A DNA stretch of 64,000 bases. It comes from Asticcacaulis excentricus. GTDB taxonomy: Bacteria > Pseudomonadota > Alphaproteobacteria > Caulobacterales > Caulobacteraceae. Of the stretch, positions 1 to 9,600 are shown piece by piece; position 1 is the first letter of the stretch; each line of letters opens with the position of its first letter. The stretch spans positions 806,001 to 870,000 of the forward strand of contig NZ_AP018827.1 of NCBI RefSeq assembly GCF_003966695.1, written 5' to 3'. The notes beneath the pieces are model-generated. The model had not been told where the DNA came from. It did no database searches and saw nothing but the letters and a program-made list of their open reading frames with translations. The translations under genes were made by a program, and so were the position numbers.

Positions 1-1059
1 AATCCCTTTTTGCGTCGAACGCACAAGGTCCATGGTCGATTTGGTGCCGCCTTCCATGATCAGGTTGCCGGGCGAGGCCTCAGCCGTCTTGCCCTGCTTC
101 TGCGCCCAGTAGCGGGAATATTCCAGATTGACCACCTTGCCCTTGTCGATGATGGGCAGGCGTTTGCGCGGCAGACCTTCGCCATCCCACGGCAACACGG
201 CGGCTTCCGGGTGCGCCGGATCGGCATAGAGGGTGACCCGCGGGTCATAGACCTGCTCACCCAGCTTGTTGCCGCCGCCCTTTTTCGACAGGAAGCTGCG
301 GCCTTCGTCGGCCGAACGCGCGTCAAAATAGTTCATCATGAACGAGATCAGGCCCGCCGAGGCGGCCGGTTCCATGATGACGGTATATTTGCCGGGCTCC
401 AGCGCCTTGGCGTCGGCGGACTCGGCGGCCTTCTTCATGGCGATCTGGATTTCGGTGTCCGGCTTGAAGGCCGTCACGTCCTGAAGGTTGCGCGCCACCC
501 AGCCCGAACCGCGACCGTCTTCGGTGCGCACCGTGCAGGTGTAGTCCATCGAGGTCGATTTCTGATAGCCGAAATTGCCGTTGGAATTGGCAAAGGCCTC
601 AAAACCCTGACCGTCCGACAGGAAGCCCGCGGCGATCAGCTTGGCCTGCTTGCACGGGGTGATCGACTTGGCGGCCACCTCAGCGCGTTGTTCCGGGGTA
701 ACGGCCGCCGTCGCTTCGCTGAAGGTCTTGGTCGGCGTATAGGTCTGCTTGCCCACGGCCGGCATGAATTCCGGGTTTTCCGGGGCCAGCTTCGCCAGGT
801 CTTCGGCCCGGCGCACCACCCGCTCCAGAGAGGCGTCGTCAAAGGCGTTGATGGTGGCAATGCCGACGCGCTTGCCGAAGGCCACCTGAACCCCCAGCTC
901 GGTATTGGTGATGATGCCGCTGGTCGAGACGTTGTTCAGCGCAAAGCGGATATTGCCGTTGATCGATCCCGACAGGGTGGCGGTGCATTCGTCGGCCTTC
1001 GACAGCTTGATAACCTTGTCGAGAATGGCCTTGGCTTCGGCTTCGGTAAGGATGCCCAT
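1..1059 (-). CDS. TldE/PmbA-like metallopeptidase-family protein, C-terminus cut off by the window edge
   Basis: Reading leftward from ATG at 1059, the frame is open for 353 codons and runs off base 1, so the C-terminus is missing. The protein begins MGILTEAEAKAIL, has no signal peptide, and follows the TldD/PmbA fold; I see no HExxxH in the visible part. In the family, TldD carries the zinc site and TldE (PmbA) is the non-catalytic partner of a heterodimeric peptide protease. The TldD-like gene lies immediately upstream with a 24 bp gap, and GGGAG precedes this start, so the two are probably co-transcribed. The TldE role is inferred from the pairing and the missing metal motif. A metal-binding partner role cannot be excluded from a partial sequence. 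Confidence 0.8.
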   Translation of the reverse strand, partial: MGILTEAEAKAILDKVIKLSKADECTATLSGSINGNIRFALNNVSTSGIITNTELGVQVAFGKRVGIATINAFDDASLERVVRRAEDLAKLAPENPEFMPAVGKQTYTPTKTFSEATAAVTPEQRAEVAAKSITPCKQAKLIAAGFLSDGQGFEAFANSNGNFGYQKSTSMDYTCTVRTEDGRGSGWVARNLQDVTAFKPDTEIQIAMKKAAESADAKALEPGKYTVIMEPAASAGLISFMMNYFDARSADEGRSFLSKKGGGNKLGEQVYDPRVTLYADPAHPEAAVLPWDGEGLPRKRLPIIDKGKVVNLEYSRYWAQKQGKTAEASPGNLIMEGGTKSTMDLVRSTQKGI

Positions 1060-1083
1060 ATCTGTAATCTCCCAATCGGCCGA

Positions 1084-2718
1084 TTAACCGAGCGAACGCG
1101 CGGTGTTGATGACATTGATGCCGTTGAAACGGCTGGTGGAGGAACCGTGCGACACCGCCGACACCTGACCCGGCTGCCCCTTGCCGTCGAAGAAGGAGCC
1201 TCCCAGACGATAGTCGCTTTCGTCGCAGACCGCCGAACAGGCGTTCCAGAATTCCGGCGTGCGGATCTGATAGGCCACGTCCTCGATCATTTGGGTGATC
1301 TTGCCGTTCTTGATCTCATAGAAGAGCTGCCCGCCAAACTGCGCGTTATAGCGCTGCTGGTCGATCGAGAAGGAACCATCGCCCACGATATAGATGCCGT
1401 TTTCGACGCCCTTGATCATGTCGGCGACGCTGAGCTTTTTCTTGCCCGGCTCCAGCGAGATATTGGCCATGCGCTGGAACTGCACCGACGACCACGAGTC
1501 GGCGTAGCAGCAGCCGTCCGATTCCGTCTTGCCCAGAATGTGGGCCTGATCGCGGATGGCCTGATAATCGACCAGCTTGCCGTCGCGGATGATGTCCCAC
1601 TTCTTCGTCTTGACGCCTTCATCGTCGTACCCGACGAAGCCCAGTGAGCCGAACTGCGTCTTGTCGGCGACGATATTGACGTTTTCCGACCCGTACTGGA
1701 ACTTGGCCTCGCGCTTGTCCAGCGTGGCAAACGAGGTACCGGCGTAGTTGGCCTCATAGCCCAGAACGCGGTCAAGCTCGGTCGGGTGGCCCACCGATTC
1801 GTGGATGGTCAGCCACATATGGCTGGGGTCGAGGACCAGATCGTACTTGCCCGGCTTGACCGACGGCGCTTTGAGCTTTTCGCGCGCCTGTTTGGCACCC
1901 GCGATGGCGTCTTCCTTCATGTCATAGCTGAGGCCATAGCCTGTGACGCCCGCCGGATCGGTGAACTTCTGCTTGGCATCGCCATCCAGATATTCGTAGC
2001 CCAGCCCCATCGGCGCCGACAGGCCGTCGCGCGTGCGGAACTTGCCCGATTCCTTGTCGATGGCGGTGACCGTCATCGGCACCCAGATGCGGTGCACGTC
2101 CTGATCGATGTAGGAGCCGTCGGTCGAAGCAAAATACTTCTGCTCATTGACGAGGAACATCATCGAATTGACGTAGTCGGCCCCGGCCTTCAGCGCGGCG
2201 GTGTTGACGTCGATCAGGCGCTCGGCCTTTTCCTTGATCGGCACTTCCATGCTGTTCTTTTTGATCGGCGTCTTCCACGACACCTCACCGACGCCCTTGA
2301 CGGGGGCCAGCTTGACCGGAACCGTTTGTATCTTCGCATTGGCCTTGGCGATGGCGACGGCCTGTTTGGCGGCCTGGGCCACGGCTTCGGTGGTCATGAC
2401 ATTGGTGGCCGCAAAGCCCCAGGCCCCATCAGCGATGACGCGGATGCCGACGCCCAGCGACTCGGTATTGACCACGTTTTCAACGCGATCTTCGCGGGTG
2501 ATGACGAACTGACGCAGATAGCGCCCGACGCGCACGTCGCAATAGCTGGCCCCGGAGGACGTCGCGGCGTTCAGACCGGCATCGGCCAGAGTCTTCTTCA
2601 CCTTGACGTCGATCGTCTCCTGAAGCACTTCGGCGGCGACGGCCCGCCCGTAAAGCGACGGCACGAGCAGGCTGCCCGCCGTCAGGCCGGTCAGGGCCAG
2701 AAAGTTGCGTCTGTGCAC
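1084..2718 (-). CDS. TldD-like zinc metallopeptidase with Tat signal
   Basis: This 544-residue protein starts with GTG at 2718, preceded by AAGGAG. The N-terminus MHRRNFLALTGLTAGSLL is a twin-arginine signal followed by a hydrophobic stretch, which predicts folded export through Tat. Residues 306-311 read HESVGH, the HExxxH zinc motif of the TldD family, followed by PTELD. Length is near or slightly above the usual 450-540 for TldD-type proteins. The family degrades unfolded peptides or matures peptide products together with a TldE partner, and that partner lies 24 bp downstream without its own signal. No peptide substrate gene is visible nearby, so the substrate is unknown. Confidence 0.88.
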   Translation of the reverse strand: MHRRNFLALTGLTAGSLLVPSLYGRAVAAEVLQETIDVKVKKTLADAGLNAATSSGASYCDVRVGRYLRQFVITREDRVENVVNTESLGVGIRVIADGAWGFAATNVMTTEAVAQAAKQAVAIAKANAKIQTVPVKLAPVKGVGEVSWKTPIKKNSMEVPIKEKAERLIDVNTAALKAGADYVNSMMFLVNEQKYFASTDGSYIDQDVHRIWVPMTVTAIDKESGKFRTRDGLSAPMGLGYEYLDGDAKQKFTDPAGVTGYGLSYDMKEDAIAGAKQAREKLKAPSVKPGKYDLVLDPSHMWLTIHESVGHPTELDRVLGYEANYAGTSFATLDKREAKFQYGSENVNIVADKTQFGSLGFVGYDDEGVKTKKWDIIRDGKLVDYQAIRDQAHILGKTESDGCCYADSWSSVQFQRMANISLEPGKKKLSVADMIKGVENGIYIVGDGSFSIDQQRYNAQFGGQLFYEIKNGKITQMIEDVAYQIRTPEFWNACSAVCDESDYRLGGSFFDGKGQPGQVSAVSHGSSTSRFNGINVINTARSLG

Positions 2719-2907
2719 GGCGTATCTCCTTAAAAGATGTCCGGAATGAAAGGATGCTCCGGAACGCCACGCATCGCGCCCGCCCCGTTACGGCTGAGAC
2801 GATCACCCCGTCAAATGAGCGTCAAGTTGCTTTTTGGTAATATAGGCGGATTAGGGATATTTTATACAGATTTTTAGACCTCACACCCGTGGCGTGGGGG
2901 AAGGCTC

Positions 2908-2928
2908 AAAAAAACGGCGAGGACGCCG
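2908..2928 (-). terminator. intrinsic terminator of the cyclophilin gene
   Basis: On the minus strand a short CGGCG/CGCCG stem with a TCCT loop is followed by seven T. It starts 5 bp after the stop codon of the cyclophilin gene. Confidence 0.65.
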
Positions 2929-2932
2929 CCCC

Positions 2933-3607
2933 CTAATTCAGCCGCTTAGCCGAGAGCACCTTGACCGGGTTTTCGAGATTCTGCCCGTCCCAGCCGCCTT
3001 CGATCTTCTTTTTGGTGATCTTACCGTTGAGGATTTTCTTCACCACGTCCATGCCCGACACCACCTTGCCAAAGGCGGCATAGCCCTGATTGTCGCCTTC
3101 CGGATCACGCCCAGCGTCCATATAGGACATGTCGCCGACCGAGATGGTGAACTGGTTGCTGGCCGTGCCCACCGCATAGCGCGCCGTCGAAATCGTGCCG
3201 TCGGTGTGCGACAGGCCGGTCTGAGAGGTCGGCTCGTGCGGGATGGGCGTAAAGCGATGGCCCGCCGCTTCGACCTGAACAAAGCCGCCCTTGCCCGACT
3301 TCATGGCGCGCCAGAACTGCGCGTCGGTCATCTTGCCGGAGTCCACATATTGCAGGAAGTTGGCGGTTGAAATCGGCGCGCGCTTGCCGTCCAGCTCAAC
3401 CACAATATCGCCCTTGGTCGTCTGGATCAGGACGCGCACCGAATCCGGCGGCACCGGCAAATCGCGATAGAGCGGCTTGGGCTTGGCCGGGGCTTTCGGG
3501 GCTTCGGTGTTTTCGGCGGGCTTTTGTTGCGCCGGGAAACAGCCTTGCAGGAGTGTGGCCCCCATCAGTGCCACCATACCGATCATCCATTGCCGCCTCT
3601 GCGTCAT
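2933..3607 (-). CDS. Cyclophilin-type peptidyl-prolyl isomerase, lipoprotein
   Basis: The 224-residue product begins with a lipoprotein signal ending in LLQGC (Cys about residue 23), then a proline/alanine-rich linker and a cyclophilin domain. Visible family features are VELDGKRAPISTANFLQYVDSGK, the central phenylalanine-containing Q-F-T-I-S-V region and the C-terminal GMDVVKKI helix. It should catalyse cis-trans isomerisation of prolyl bonds in the periplasm, anchored to a membrane by lipid. ATG at 3607 has GGGAGC upstream. It is transcribed in the same direction as the TldD pair but is separated from it by a terminator and about 210 bp, so it is probably its own unit. Confidence 0.9.
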   Translation of the reverse strand: MTQRRQWMIGMVALMGATLLQGCFPAQQKPAENTEAPKAPAKPKPLYRDLPVPPDSVRVLIQTTKGDIVVELDGKRAPISTANFLQYVDSGKMTDAQFWRAMKSGKGGFVQVEAAGHRFTPIPHEPTSQTGLSHTDGTISTARYAVGTASNQFTISVGDMSYMDAGRDPEGDNQGYAAFGKVVSGMDVVKKILNGKITKKKIEGGWDGQNLENPVKVLSAKRLN

Positions 3608-3781
3608 GCTGTGCTCCCTTTACACAGGTAAAACTATCGGAAAGCGGCCGGGCTTGGCAACCGGGTTCAACCCGACGATTCCGCTTTACCTTCGGGCAAT
3701 CAGTGGTAACGCTTAGAGATTATAACACCAACGACCGAAGATGCTGACCGCATCGGGTCGTTGGGATAGGAGGAGCGCGCC

Positions 3782-4456
3782 ATGATCCAGGGCCCCAAGC
3801 TCGATAGCCTGCTACCGCCCCTGTCGCCGGAAGACGTCGCCGGGATGGATGACGAACTGACGCGGCTGCGCCGACTGATGGAGCGCGGGGAGTCGGCCGG
3901 TCTGGCCGGTGGCCCGATCCTGTTGTGGTGGGGTGGCGTTCTGGGCATAGGCCATCTGTGCCTGAGTCTGGCCTATGCTGGCCTTCTGCCTGCCCTGCCC
4001 TATGGCCTGTTCTACTTCATCGCGGGTCTGGTCGGCACGGTGGTAATCGCCGTGCGGGTGCGCAAGCACAGCCTGTTGTCCAACTGGCGCACGGAGGCCG
4101 TTTCGGCGGCCTGGCTGTTCGCCGCGGCGGGCATCTTCGTCTATTCGGTCGGCAACGTGGTCGCCGGGACCTATAACCCGGTGTCCAATATGGCGTTTCT
4201 GGCCATTGTTTTTGCTCTGATCAGCGCCGTGACCGGGGCCGCCTGCCGCCGCGACTGGATGCTTGTTCCCTCCGCCGGATGGCTGCTGATGGCGGCCTTG
4301 AGCTTCACCTTCGGCGATAACGGGGCGTTGCGGACGCTGGTCTTTGCGCTGGCGTCGATCCTGCTGATGGGCGTGCCGGGCTGGGCCCTGACGGATCAGG
4401 CGCGTCAGGCCCGGCAGGTGAAACAGGCATTGGGCCTGCGGCTCACCGGCTCTTGA
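3782..4456 (+). CDS. Conserved-looking multi-pass membrane protein, function unknown
   Basis: ATG at 3782 follows a strong AGGAGG site. The 224-residue product has a short acidic/basic N-terminal segment (residues 1-40) and about six hydrophobic segments from residue 44 onward, with a basic C-terminal tail rich in RQARQVKQ. I do not recognise a named family. It precedes a DUF2975 membrane protein and an XRE regulator on the same strand, with about 60 bp between, so it may share their transcript or only be adjacent. Confidence 0.7.
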   Translation: MIQGPKLDSLLPPLSPEDVAGMDDELTRLRRLMERGESAGLAGGPILLWWGGVLGIGHLCLSLAYAGLLPALPYGLFYFIAGLVGTVVIAVRVRKHSLLSNWRTEAVSAAWLFAAAGIFVYSVGNVVAGTYNPVSNMAFLAIVFALISAVTGAACRRDWMLVPSAGWLLMAALSFTFGDNGALRTLVFALASILLMGVPGWALTDQARQARQVKQALGLRLTGS

Positions 4457-4518
4457 CTTTAAGTCTAATTTAAATTTATATACCCCTAACATTAATTTGT
4501 CAGAGGGGTTGTTCACAC

Positions 4519-5010
4519 ATGTCTGCACACAAATTGCCGCTCGACCTGATCGGCATTGGCACAAAAGTGGCCGTCGTAGGGCTTATCGCCGGATTGGTGG
4601 CTGAAAAGGCCGCCCCCCTGAACGACATGCACCCGGACCCGTCCGTTCAGGTGTCGCTTCTGTCGATCAGCATGGTGTTGCCGTCCTTCTGGATCAGTCT
4701 GCTGGCCCCCATCTGTTATCTGTGGGCCCTGTGGTCGGCCTCGGATGTCTTCATGCGCCTGCATAAGGGCGAAGGCTTCGGCGCTTCGGTCGTCAAGGGC
4801 CTGAAAGATGTCGGTTCAAACCTGATATACGGGGCCATCGCCGCGATCCTTATTATGCCAACCCTCACCGCGCTGACTGAGGATCGCTTCCGCGGCCTGC
4901 GTTACGATTTCGCTATCGAGCCCCTGACCATCGGCCTGATCGGCCTGATGCTGTGGCTGATTACGCAGGCCGGGGCGAAGCTGCAAACCGATATGGACGC
5001 ATACATCTGA
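4519..5010 (+). CDS. DUF2975-like membrane protein
   Basis: This 163-residue protein has four predicted membrane segments and the SxxFMRLHKGEGFGASVVKGLKDVG stretch between segments two and three (shown here only as family-like spacing, key residues G-E-x-F). DUF2975 proteins are commonly encoded directly before a small YozG-type helix-turn-helix regulator, and that is the arrangement here: the downstream regulator begins one base after the TGA stop. The start ATG at 4519 follows CAGAGGGG. The upstream region is AT-rich and includes CCCCT/AGGGG arms around a 16 nt centre. Function of the family is unknown. Confidence 0.7.
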   Translation: MSAHKLPLDLIGIGTKVAVVGLIAGLVAEKAAPLNDMHPDPSVQVSLLSISMVLPSFWISLLAPICYLWALWSASDVFMRLHKGEGFGASVVKGLKDVGSNLIYGAIAAILIMPTLTALTEDRFRGLRYDFAIEPLTIGLIGLMLWLITQAGAKLQTDMDAYI

Positions 5011-5011
5011 T

Positions 5012-5248
5012 ATGCCGGTCAATGTAACGCTTGATGTGATGCTGGCGCGGCGCAAGATGCGCGCCAAGGATTTAGCCGCACAGGTCGGCATCTCGGAAAC
5101 CCAAATGTCGCTTCTGCGCACCGGCAAGGTGAAGGGGATGCGGTTCGATACCCTGTCGAAACTCTGTTTCCTCCTCGGCTGTCAGCCCGGCGACATCATG
5201 GAATACCTCCCCGACGAAGCCGATCTGACGGCAAAGGGTGTTGACTGA
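5012..5248 (+). CDS. XRE/YozG-like helix-turn-helix regulator
   Basis: The 78-residue product is essentially one Cro/C1-type helix-turn-helix domain: MLARRKMRAKDLAAQVGIS is helix 1-2, ETQMSLLRTGKVKGMRFDT the recognition region, and LCFLLGCQPGDIMEYLP the closing segment typical of YozG-type regulators. It starts one base after the stop of the DUF2975 gene, implying translational coupling. By analogy with other DUF2975/XRE pairs it probably controls its own operon; the sequence shows no experimentally known operator. Confidence 0.85.
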   Translation: MPVNVTLDVMLARRKMRAKDLAAQVGISETQMSLLRTGKVKGMRFDTLSKLCFLLGCQPGDIMEYLPDEADLTAKGVD

Positions 5249-5312
5249 ACGCGCGTGCCCCATTGCGGTCACGGAGTTAGGGCTTAAATGACTCTCCGAA
5301 GAGGAGCCCGCC

Positions 5313-6266
5313 ATGTTCAAATCCGTTTGTCTCGCTGCGCTGATCCTGAGCGCGCCCGTGGCCTTCGCGCAGGACACGATCAGCGAAGGCACTCCCGTCA
5401 AGGATGGCGATGAATGGGTCACGGACGTGGTGGTGACCGCGCGCCTGCCCGGCCCGGCCCTGTGGCGGGTGCGCAAGGGCGACAGCGAGGTCTATGTGCT
5501 GGGGGCCATGCCCGTGATGACCAAGCGTATTCCGTGGGATTCGAAGCGCGTTGAGCGCGTTATCGGCCTGTCCAATGTGCTGCTCACCGCGCCGGAGGCC
5601 AAGGGCGGGCTGATCGGCGGCGCGCGACTGCTGATGGACCGCCGCCTGCCGCTGGGCAAAAAGCTGGATGAGGTCCTGCCGGCCGATCTGTCGAAGCGCT
5701 TTTATACGCTGGCCGATGCCTATGGTCTGGACCGCGAAAAGTACAAAAAACTGTCGCCCATCTGGGCCGCAGCCACCCTGCGCGAAGACGTCTATGACAA
5801 GGCGGGGATTGCCACGCGCGACCCCGAAAAGACGCTGCTGCGGTTTGCCAAGGCGCAGAAGCTGAAGGCCAGGCCGTCGGGCAGCTTCTCCGTGGCCAAG
5901 ACGCTGGGCCGTATCGACGATTTCAGCGCTCAGCAACAGGCGCATTGCGTCGCCGCCACGTTGGATGAGATCGACTTCGCGGTCAAAAACGCTCGCGCCG
6001 CCACCGAAGCCTGGGCCATTGGCGATCTCAAGGCCGTGCAGCGTTTGTCGCCGGATTCGGCGCTACTGGCCTGCCTCGAAGGCGCGCCGTCCACCAAGGC
6101 CATGCTGGGGCAATCGGTCGAACAGACGGTCAGCGCGATCAACACGGCCTTAGGAACGCCCGGTAAGTCGCTGATTGTGCTGCCTTTGTCGGCGCTTCTC
6201 ACCCCCGGCGGGGCCTTGCAACAACTGGAGCAGCAGGGCGCAACCGTAACCACGCCCGCGCTATGA
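5313..6266 (+). CDS. TraB/GumN family secreted protein
   Basis: ATG at 5313 follows GAGGAG. The 317-residue product has a Sec signal (MFKSVCLAALILSAPVAFA, cleavage near residue 19) and the TraB/GumN opening pattern LWRVRKGDSEVYVLGAM. Family members carry two GX2H or H/E motifs linked to a metalloprotease-like fold. The first motif here is GAMPV with no following His, so catalytic competence is doubtful. A pair of cysteines (C at about 210 and 251) could form a disulfide in the periplasm. It is followed 52 bp later by a secreted phosphatase-fold protein. Confidence 0.75.
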   Translation: MFKSVCLAALILSAPVAFAQDTISEGTPVKDGDEWVTDVVVTARLPGPALWRVRKGDSEVYVLGAMPVMTKRIPWDSKRVERVIGLSNVLLTAPEAKGGLIGGARLLMDRRLPLGKKLDEVLPADLSKRFYTLADAYGLDREKYKKLSPIWAAATLREDVYDKAGIATRDPEKTLLRFAKAQKLKARPSGSFSVAKTLGRIDDFSAQQQAHCVAATLDEIDFAVKNARAATEAWAIGDLKAVQRLSPDSALLACLEGAPSTKAMLGQSVEQTVSAINTALGTPGKSLIVLPLSALLTPGGALQQLEQQGATVTTPAL

Positions 6267-6318
6267 CGTCATATGAATGTCATTGGACCCCGCGCCTGCC
6301 GCGCCCTAAACTGACCCT

Positions 6319-7146
6319 ATGAAACTGCTGCCCCTCCTCGCTGCCGCCCTGCTTGCCGCCGCTCCGGCCTCTGCTGAGTCCCTGCGCCTGATGAGCTACA
6401 ATATCCGCTACGCCAATCCGCAGGACGTGCCACCGTGGCCGGAGCGCGGCCCGCGCATGGCGGCGCAGATCGCCTTCCTCGCGCCCGACGTGCTGGGCGT
6501 GCAGGAGGCCCTGCTGCCGATGGTCGATGACCTGTCGCAGGCCCTTGAAGACTATGACCATTATGGGGTCGGCCGCGATGACGGGGCCAAGGCGGGCGAA
6601 AGCACGACCGTCTTCTGGCGCCGCGACCGTTTCGAGAAGGTCTCAGCGACGACTCAATGGTGCGGTCAGACGCCTGATACACCGTCCAAGGATGCCGATG
6701 CCGCCTTCCCGCGCACCTTTACCCGCCTGATTTTAAAGGATAAACTCAGCGGGCAGGTCTTTGACGTGCGCAACGCCCATTTCGACCATGTCGGCGTCAA
6801 GGCCCGCGAAAACTGTGCGGCGCAGATCCTGAGCCTGCCGACAGTACCGGGCGCGCACCTGATCGTGCTGGGCGATTTCAACACCGGTATGGACAGCGCG
6901 CCCTATAAGCGATTCACCGCCGACACCAGCCCGCTGAAAGACAGCCGCGTGGCCAGCGCTCGCCGCTTTGGCCCGATCGGCACCTTCAACGGCTTTGATA
7001 TCCGTCAGACGGACGGCGAGGCCATCGACCATATTTTTGTGGATCGCGCCCTGAGCGTCACGCGCTTTGCTACCCTGACCGACAGCTTTTCGGGCAAGGT
7101 CATTTCCGACCACTTCCCCATCGTGGCCGATATCGAGCTGAAATAG
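6319..7146 (+). CDS. Secreted endonuclease/exonuclease/phosphatase-family protein
   Basis: The 275-residue product has a signal peptide (MKLLPLLAAALLAAAPASA) and a full EEP fold. Motifs seen in order are LMSYNIRY (metal Asn), GVQEAL (metal Glu), NAHFDHVG (catalytic His region), VLGDFNT (Asp/Asn pair), and SDHFPI (terminal Asp-His). All expected catalytic residues are present, so it should be an active phosphodiesterase or phosphatase, probably in the periplasm or outside the cell. Substrate is not evident: related proteins act on DNA, phospholipids or inositol phosphates. Confidence 0.88.
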   Translation: MKLLPLLAAALLAAAPASAESLRLMSYNIRYANPQDVPPWPERGPRMAAQIAFLAPDVLGVQEALLPMVDDLSQALEDYDHYGVGRDDGAKAGESTTVFWRRDRFEKVSATTQWCGQTPDTPSKDADAAFPRTFTRLILKDKLSGQVFDVRNAHFDHVGVKARENCAAQILSLPTVPGAHLIVLGDFNTGMDSAPYKRFTADTSPLKDSRVASARRFGPIGTFNGFDIRQTDGEAIDHIFVDRALSVTRFATLTDSFSGKVISDHFPIVADIELK

Positions 7147-7156
7147 GGGTATAGGG

Positions 7157-7268
7157 AACCACAGATGACACAGATTGCACAGATGGGCGCTTCGCGCCTG
7201 TGAGGTGGCAACCGAAGGGCTTTCGGCCCGAATACCTTAATCTGTGCCATCTGTGAAATCTGTGGTTT
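7157..7268. repeat. Family C dispersed inverted repeat, copy 1
   Basis: Arms built on CCACAGAT-nACACAGATT-nGCACAGAT at 7157-7186 are mirrored at 7238-7268 (ATCTGTGCCATCTGTGAAAT then CTGTGG). Between them lie two smaller hairpins, GGCGC/GCGCC at 7186-7198 and a CCGAA/TTCGG pair near 7212-7227. It sits just after the EEP gene stop. A related element is at 21171-21295. Confidence 0.75.
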
Positions 7269-7330
7269 GACCTTCGCATTTCACCTCAAGCCCGGCGAAA
7301 AAATTTCACACGAATTCGCTGCGGCGCTTC

Positions 7331-7359
7331 TTGACTCTCTCCGGTACCAACCCTAACTC
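7331..7359 (+). promoter_or_regulatory. Possible groESL promoter
   Basis: TTGACT at 7331-7336, a 17 bp spacer, then TAACTC at 7354-7359. The -10 is weak, so sigma-70 versus sigma-32 use cannot be decided by eye. Position just upstream of the CIRCE operator fits the usual arrangement. Confidence 0.35.
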
Positions 7360-7367
7360 AGGGTGCG

Positions 7368-7394
7368 TTAGCACTCGGATATGCTGAGTGCTAA
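7368..7394. promoter_or_regulatory. CIRCE operator (HrcA-binding) of groESL
   Basis: TTAGCACTC (7368-7376), nine bases, GAGTGCTAA (7386-7394): an exact match to the CIRCE inverted repeat. HrcA bound here represses groESL until heat stress. It lies 30 bp upstream of the groES start. Confidence 0.97.
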
Positions 7395-7424
7395 CATTCA
7401 TCTGAATAACATCGGAGACATCAT

Positions 7425-7715
7425 ATGAGCTTTCGTCCGCTGGGCGACCGCGTTCTCGTGAAGCGCGTTGAAGAAGAAGCCAAGACCAAGGGCGGGATCA
7501 TCATCCCTGATACGGCCAAGGAAAAGCCGCAAGAAGGCGAAGTCGTCGCTGTCGGGCCGGGCGCCCGCAACGAAAAGGGCGAGCAAGTCGCTCTGGACGT
7601 GAAGGTCGGCGACCGCGTTCTGTTCGGCAAGTGGGGCGGCACCGAGGTCAAGCTTGACGGCGAAGACCTGCTGATCCTCAAAGAATCCGACATCCTGGGT
7701 GTGGTTGAGCGCTAA
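7425..7715 (+). CDS. groES: Co-chaperonin GroES
   Basis: The 96-residue product has the full GroES sequence pattern: [20 protein letters not shown] at the N-terminus, the mobile loop [19 protein letters not shown] (residues about 21-40) and [21 protein letters not shown] near the end. It caps GroEL during ATP-driven protein folding in the cytosol. ATG at 7425 follows CGGAG. It forms an operon with groEL, 52 bp downstream, under the CIRCE operator. Confidence 0.98.
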   Translation: MSFRPLGDRVLVKRVEEEAKTKGGIIIPDTAKEKPQEGEVVAVGPGARNEKGEQVALDVKVGDRVLFGKWGGTEVKLDGEDLLILKESDILGVVER

Positions 7716-7743
7716 TCCGCTCTGTCCCTCCCTATCCTGATAA

Positions 7744-9411
<1,668 letters not shown>

Positions 9412-9418
9412 TTTGGCT

Positions 9419-9507
9419 CACGTCCCGATCCTGCGGATCGGGACGTGGACAAAAGTCCATAACGAGAAAATTTTTCTCGAAGCGGTTCTTCGAAAAATTT
9501 TCGAGTC
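9419..9507. other. Hairpin-rich groEL 3' region
   Basis: Three structures follow the groEL stop. CACGTCCCGATC (9419-9430) pairs perfectly with 9436-9447. TGGAC/GTCCA flanks AAAA at 9446-9459. Two AT-rich palindromes, CGAGAAAA/TTTTCTCG at 9463-9479 and TCGAAAA/TTTTCGA near 9490-9504, can also pair with each other as one long stem. Only the later hairpin at 9519 has a T-tract, so these may serve mRNA stability or processing. Confidence 0.6.
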
Positions 9508-9518
9508 TTATGTGGAAA

Positions 9519-9548
9519 GAGCGGGTCTCACGACCCGCTCTTTTTTTT
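9519..9548 (+). terminator. Intrinsic terminator of groESL
   Basis: GAGCGGGTC (9519-9527), loop TCAC, GACCCGCTC (9532-9540), then eight T. A perfect 9 bp GC-rich stem with T-tract. Confidence 0.95.
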
Positions 9549-9600
9549 ATTTCTGAAGCACGTTCGACTATCAGTAAGGTACGTCTTAAAACAAGCGGAC

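Noticed and set aside
3640-3690. GGGTTCAACCCG stretch as a possible tRNA T-arm
   Set aside because: No acceptor, D or anticodon stems can be drawn around it.
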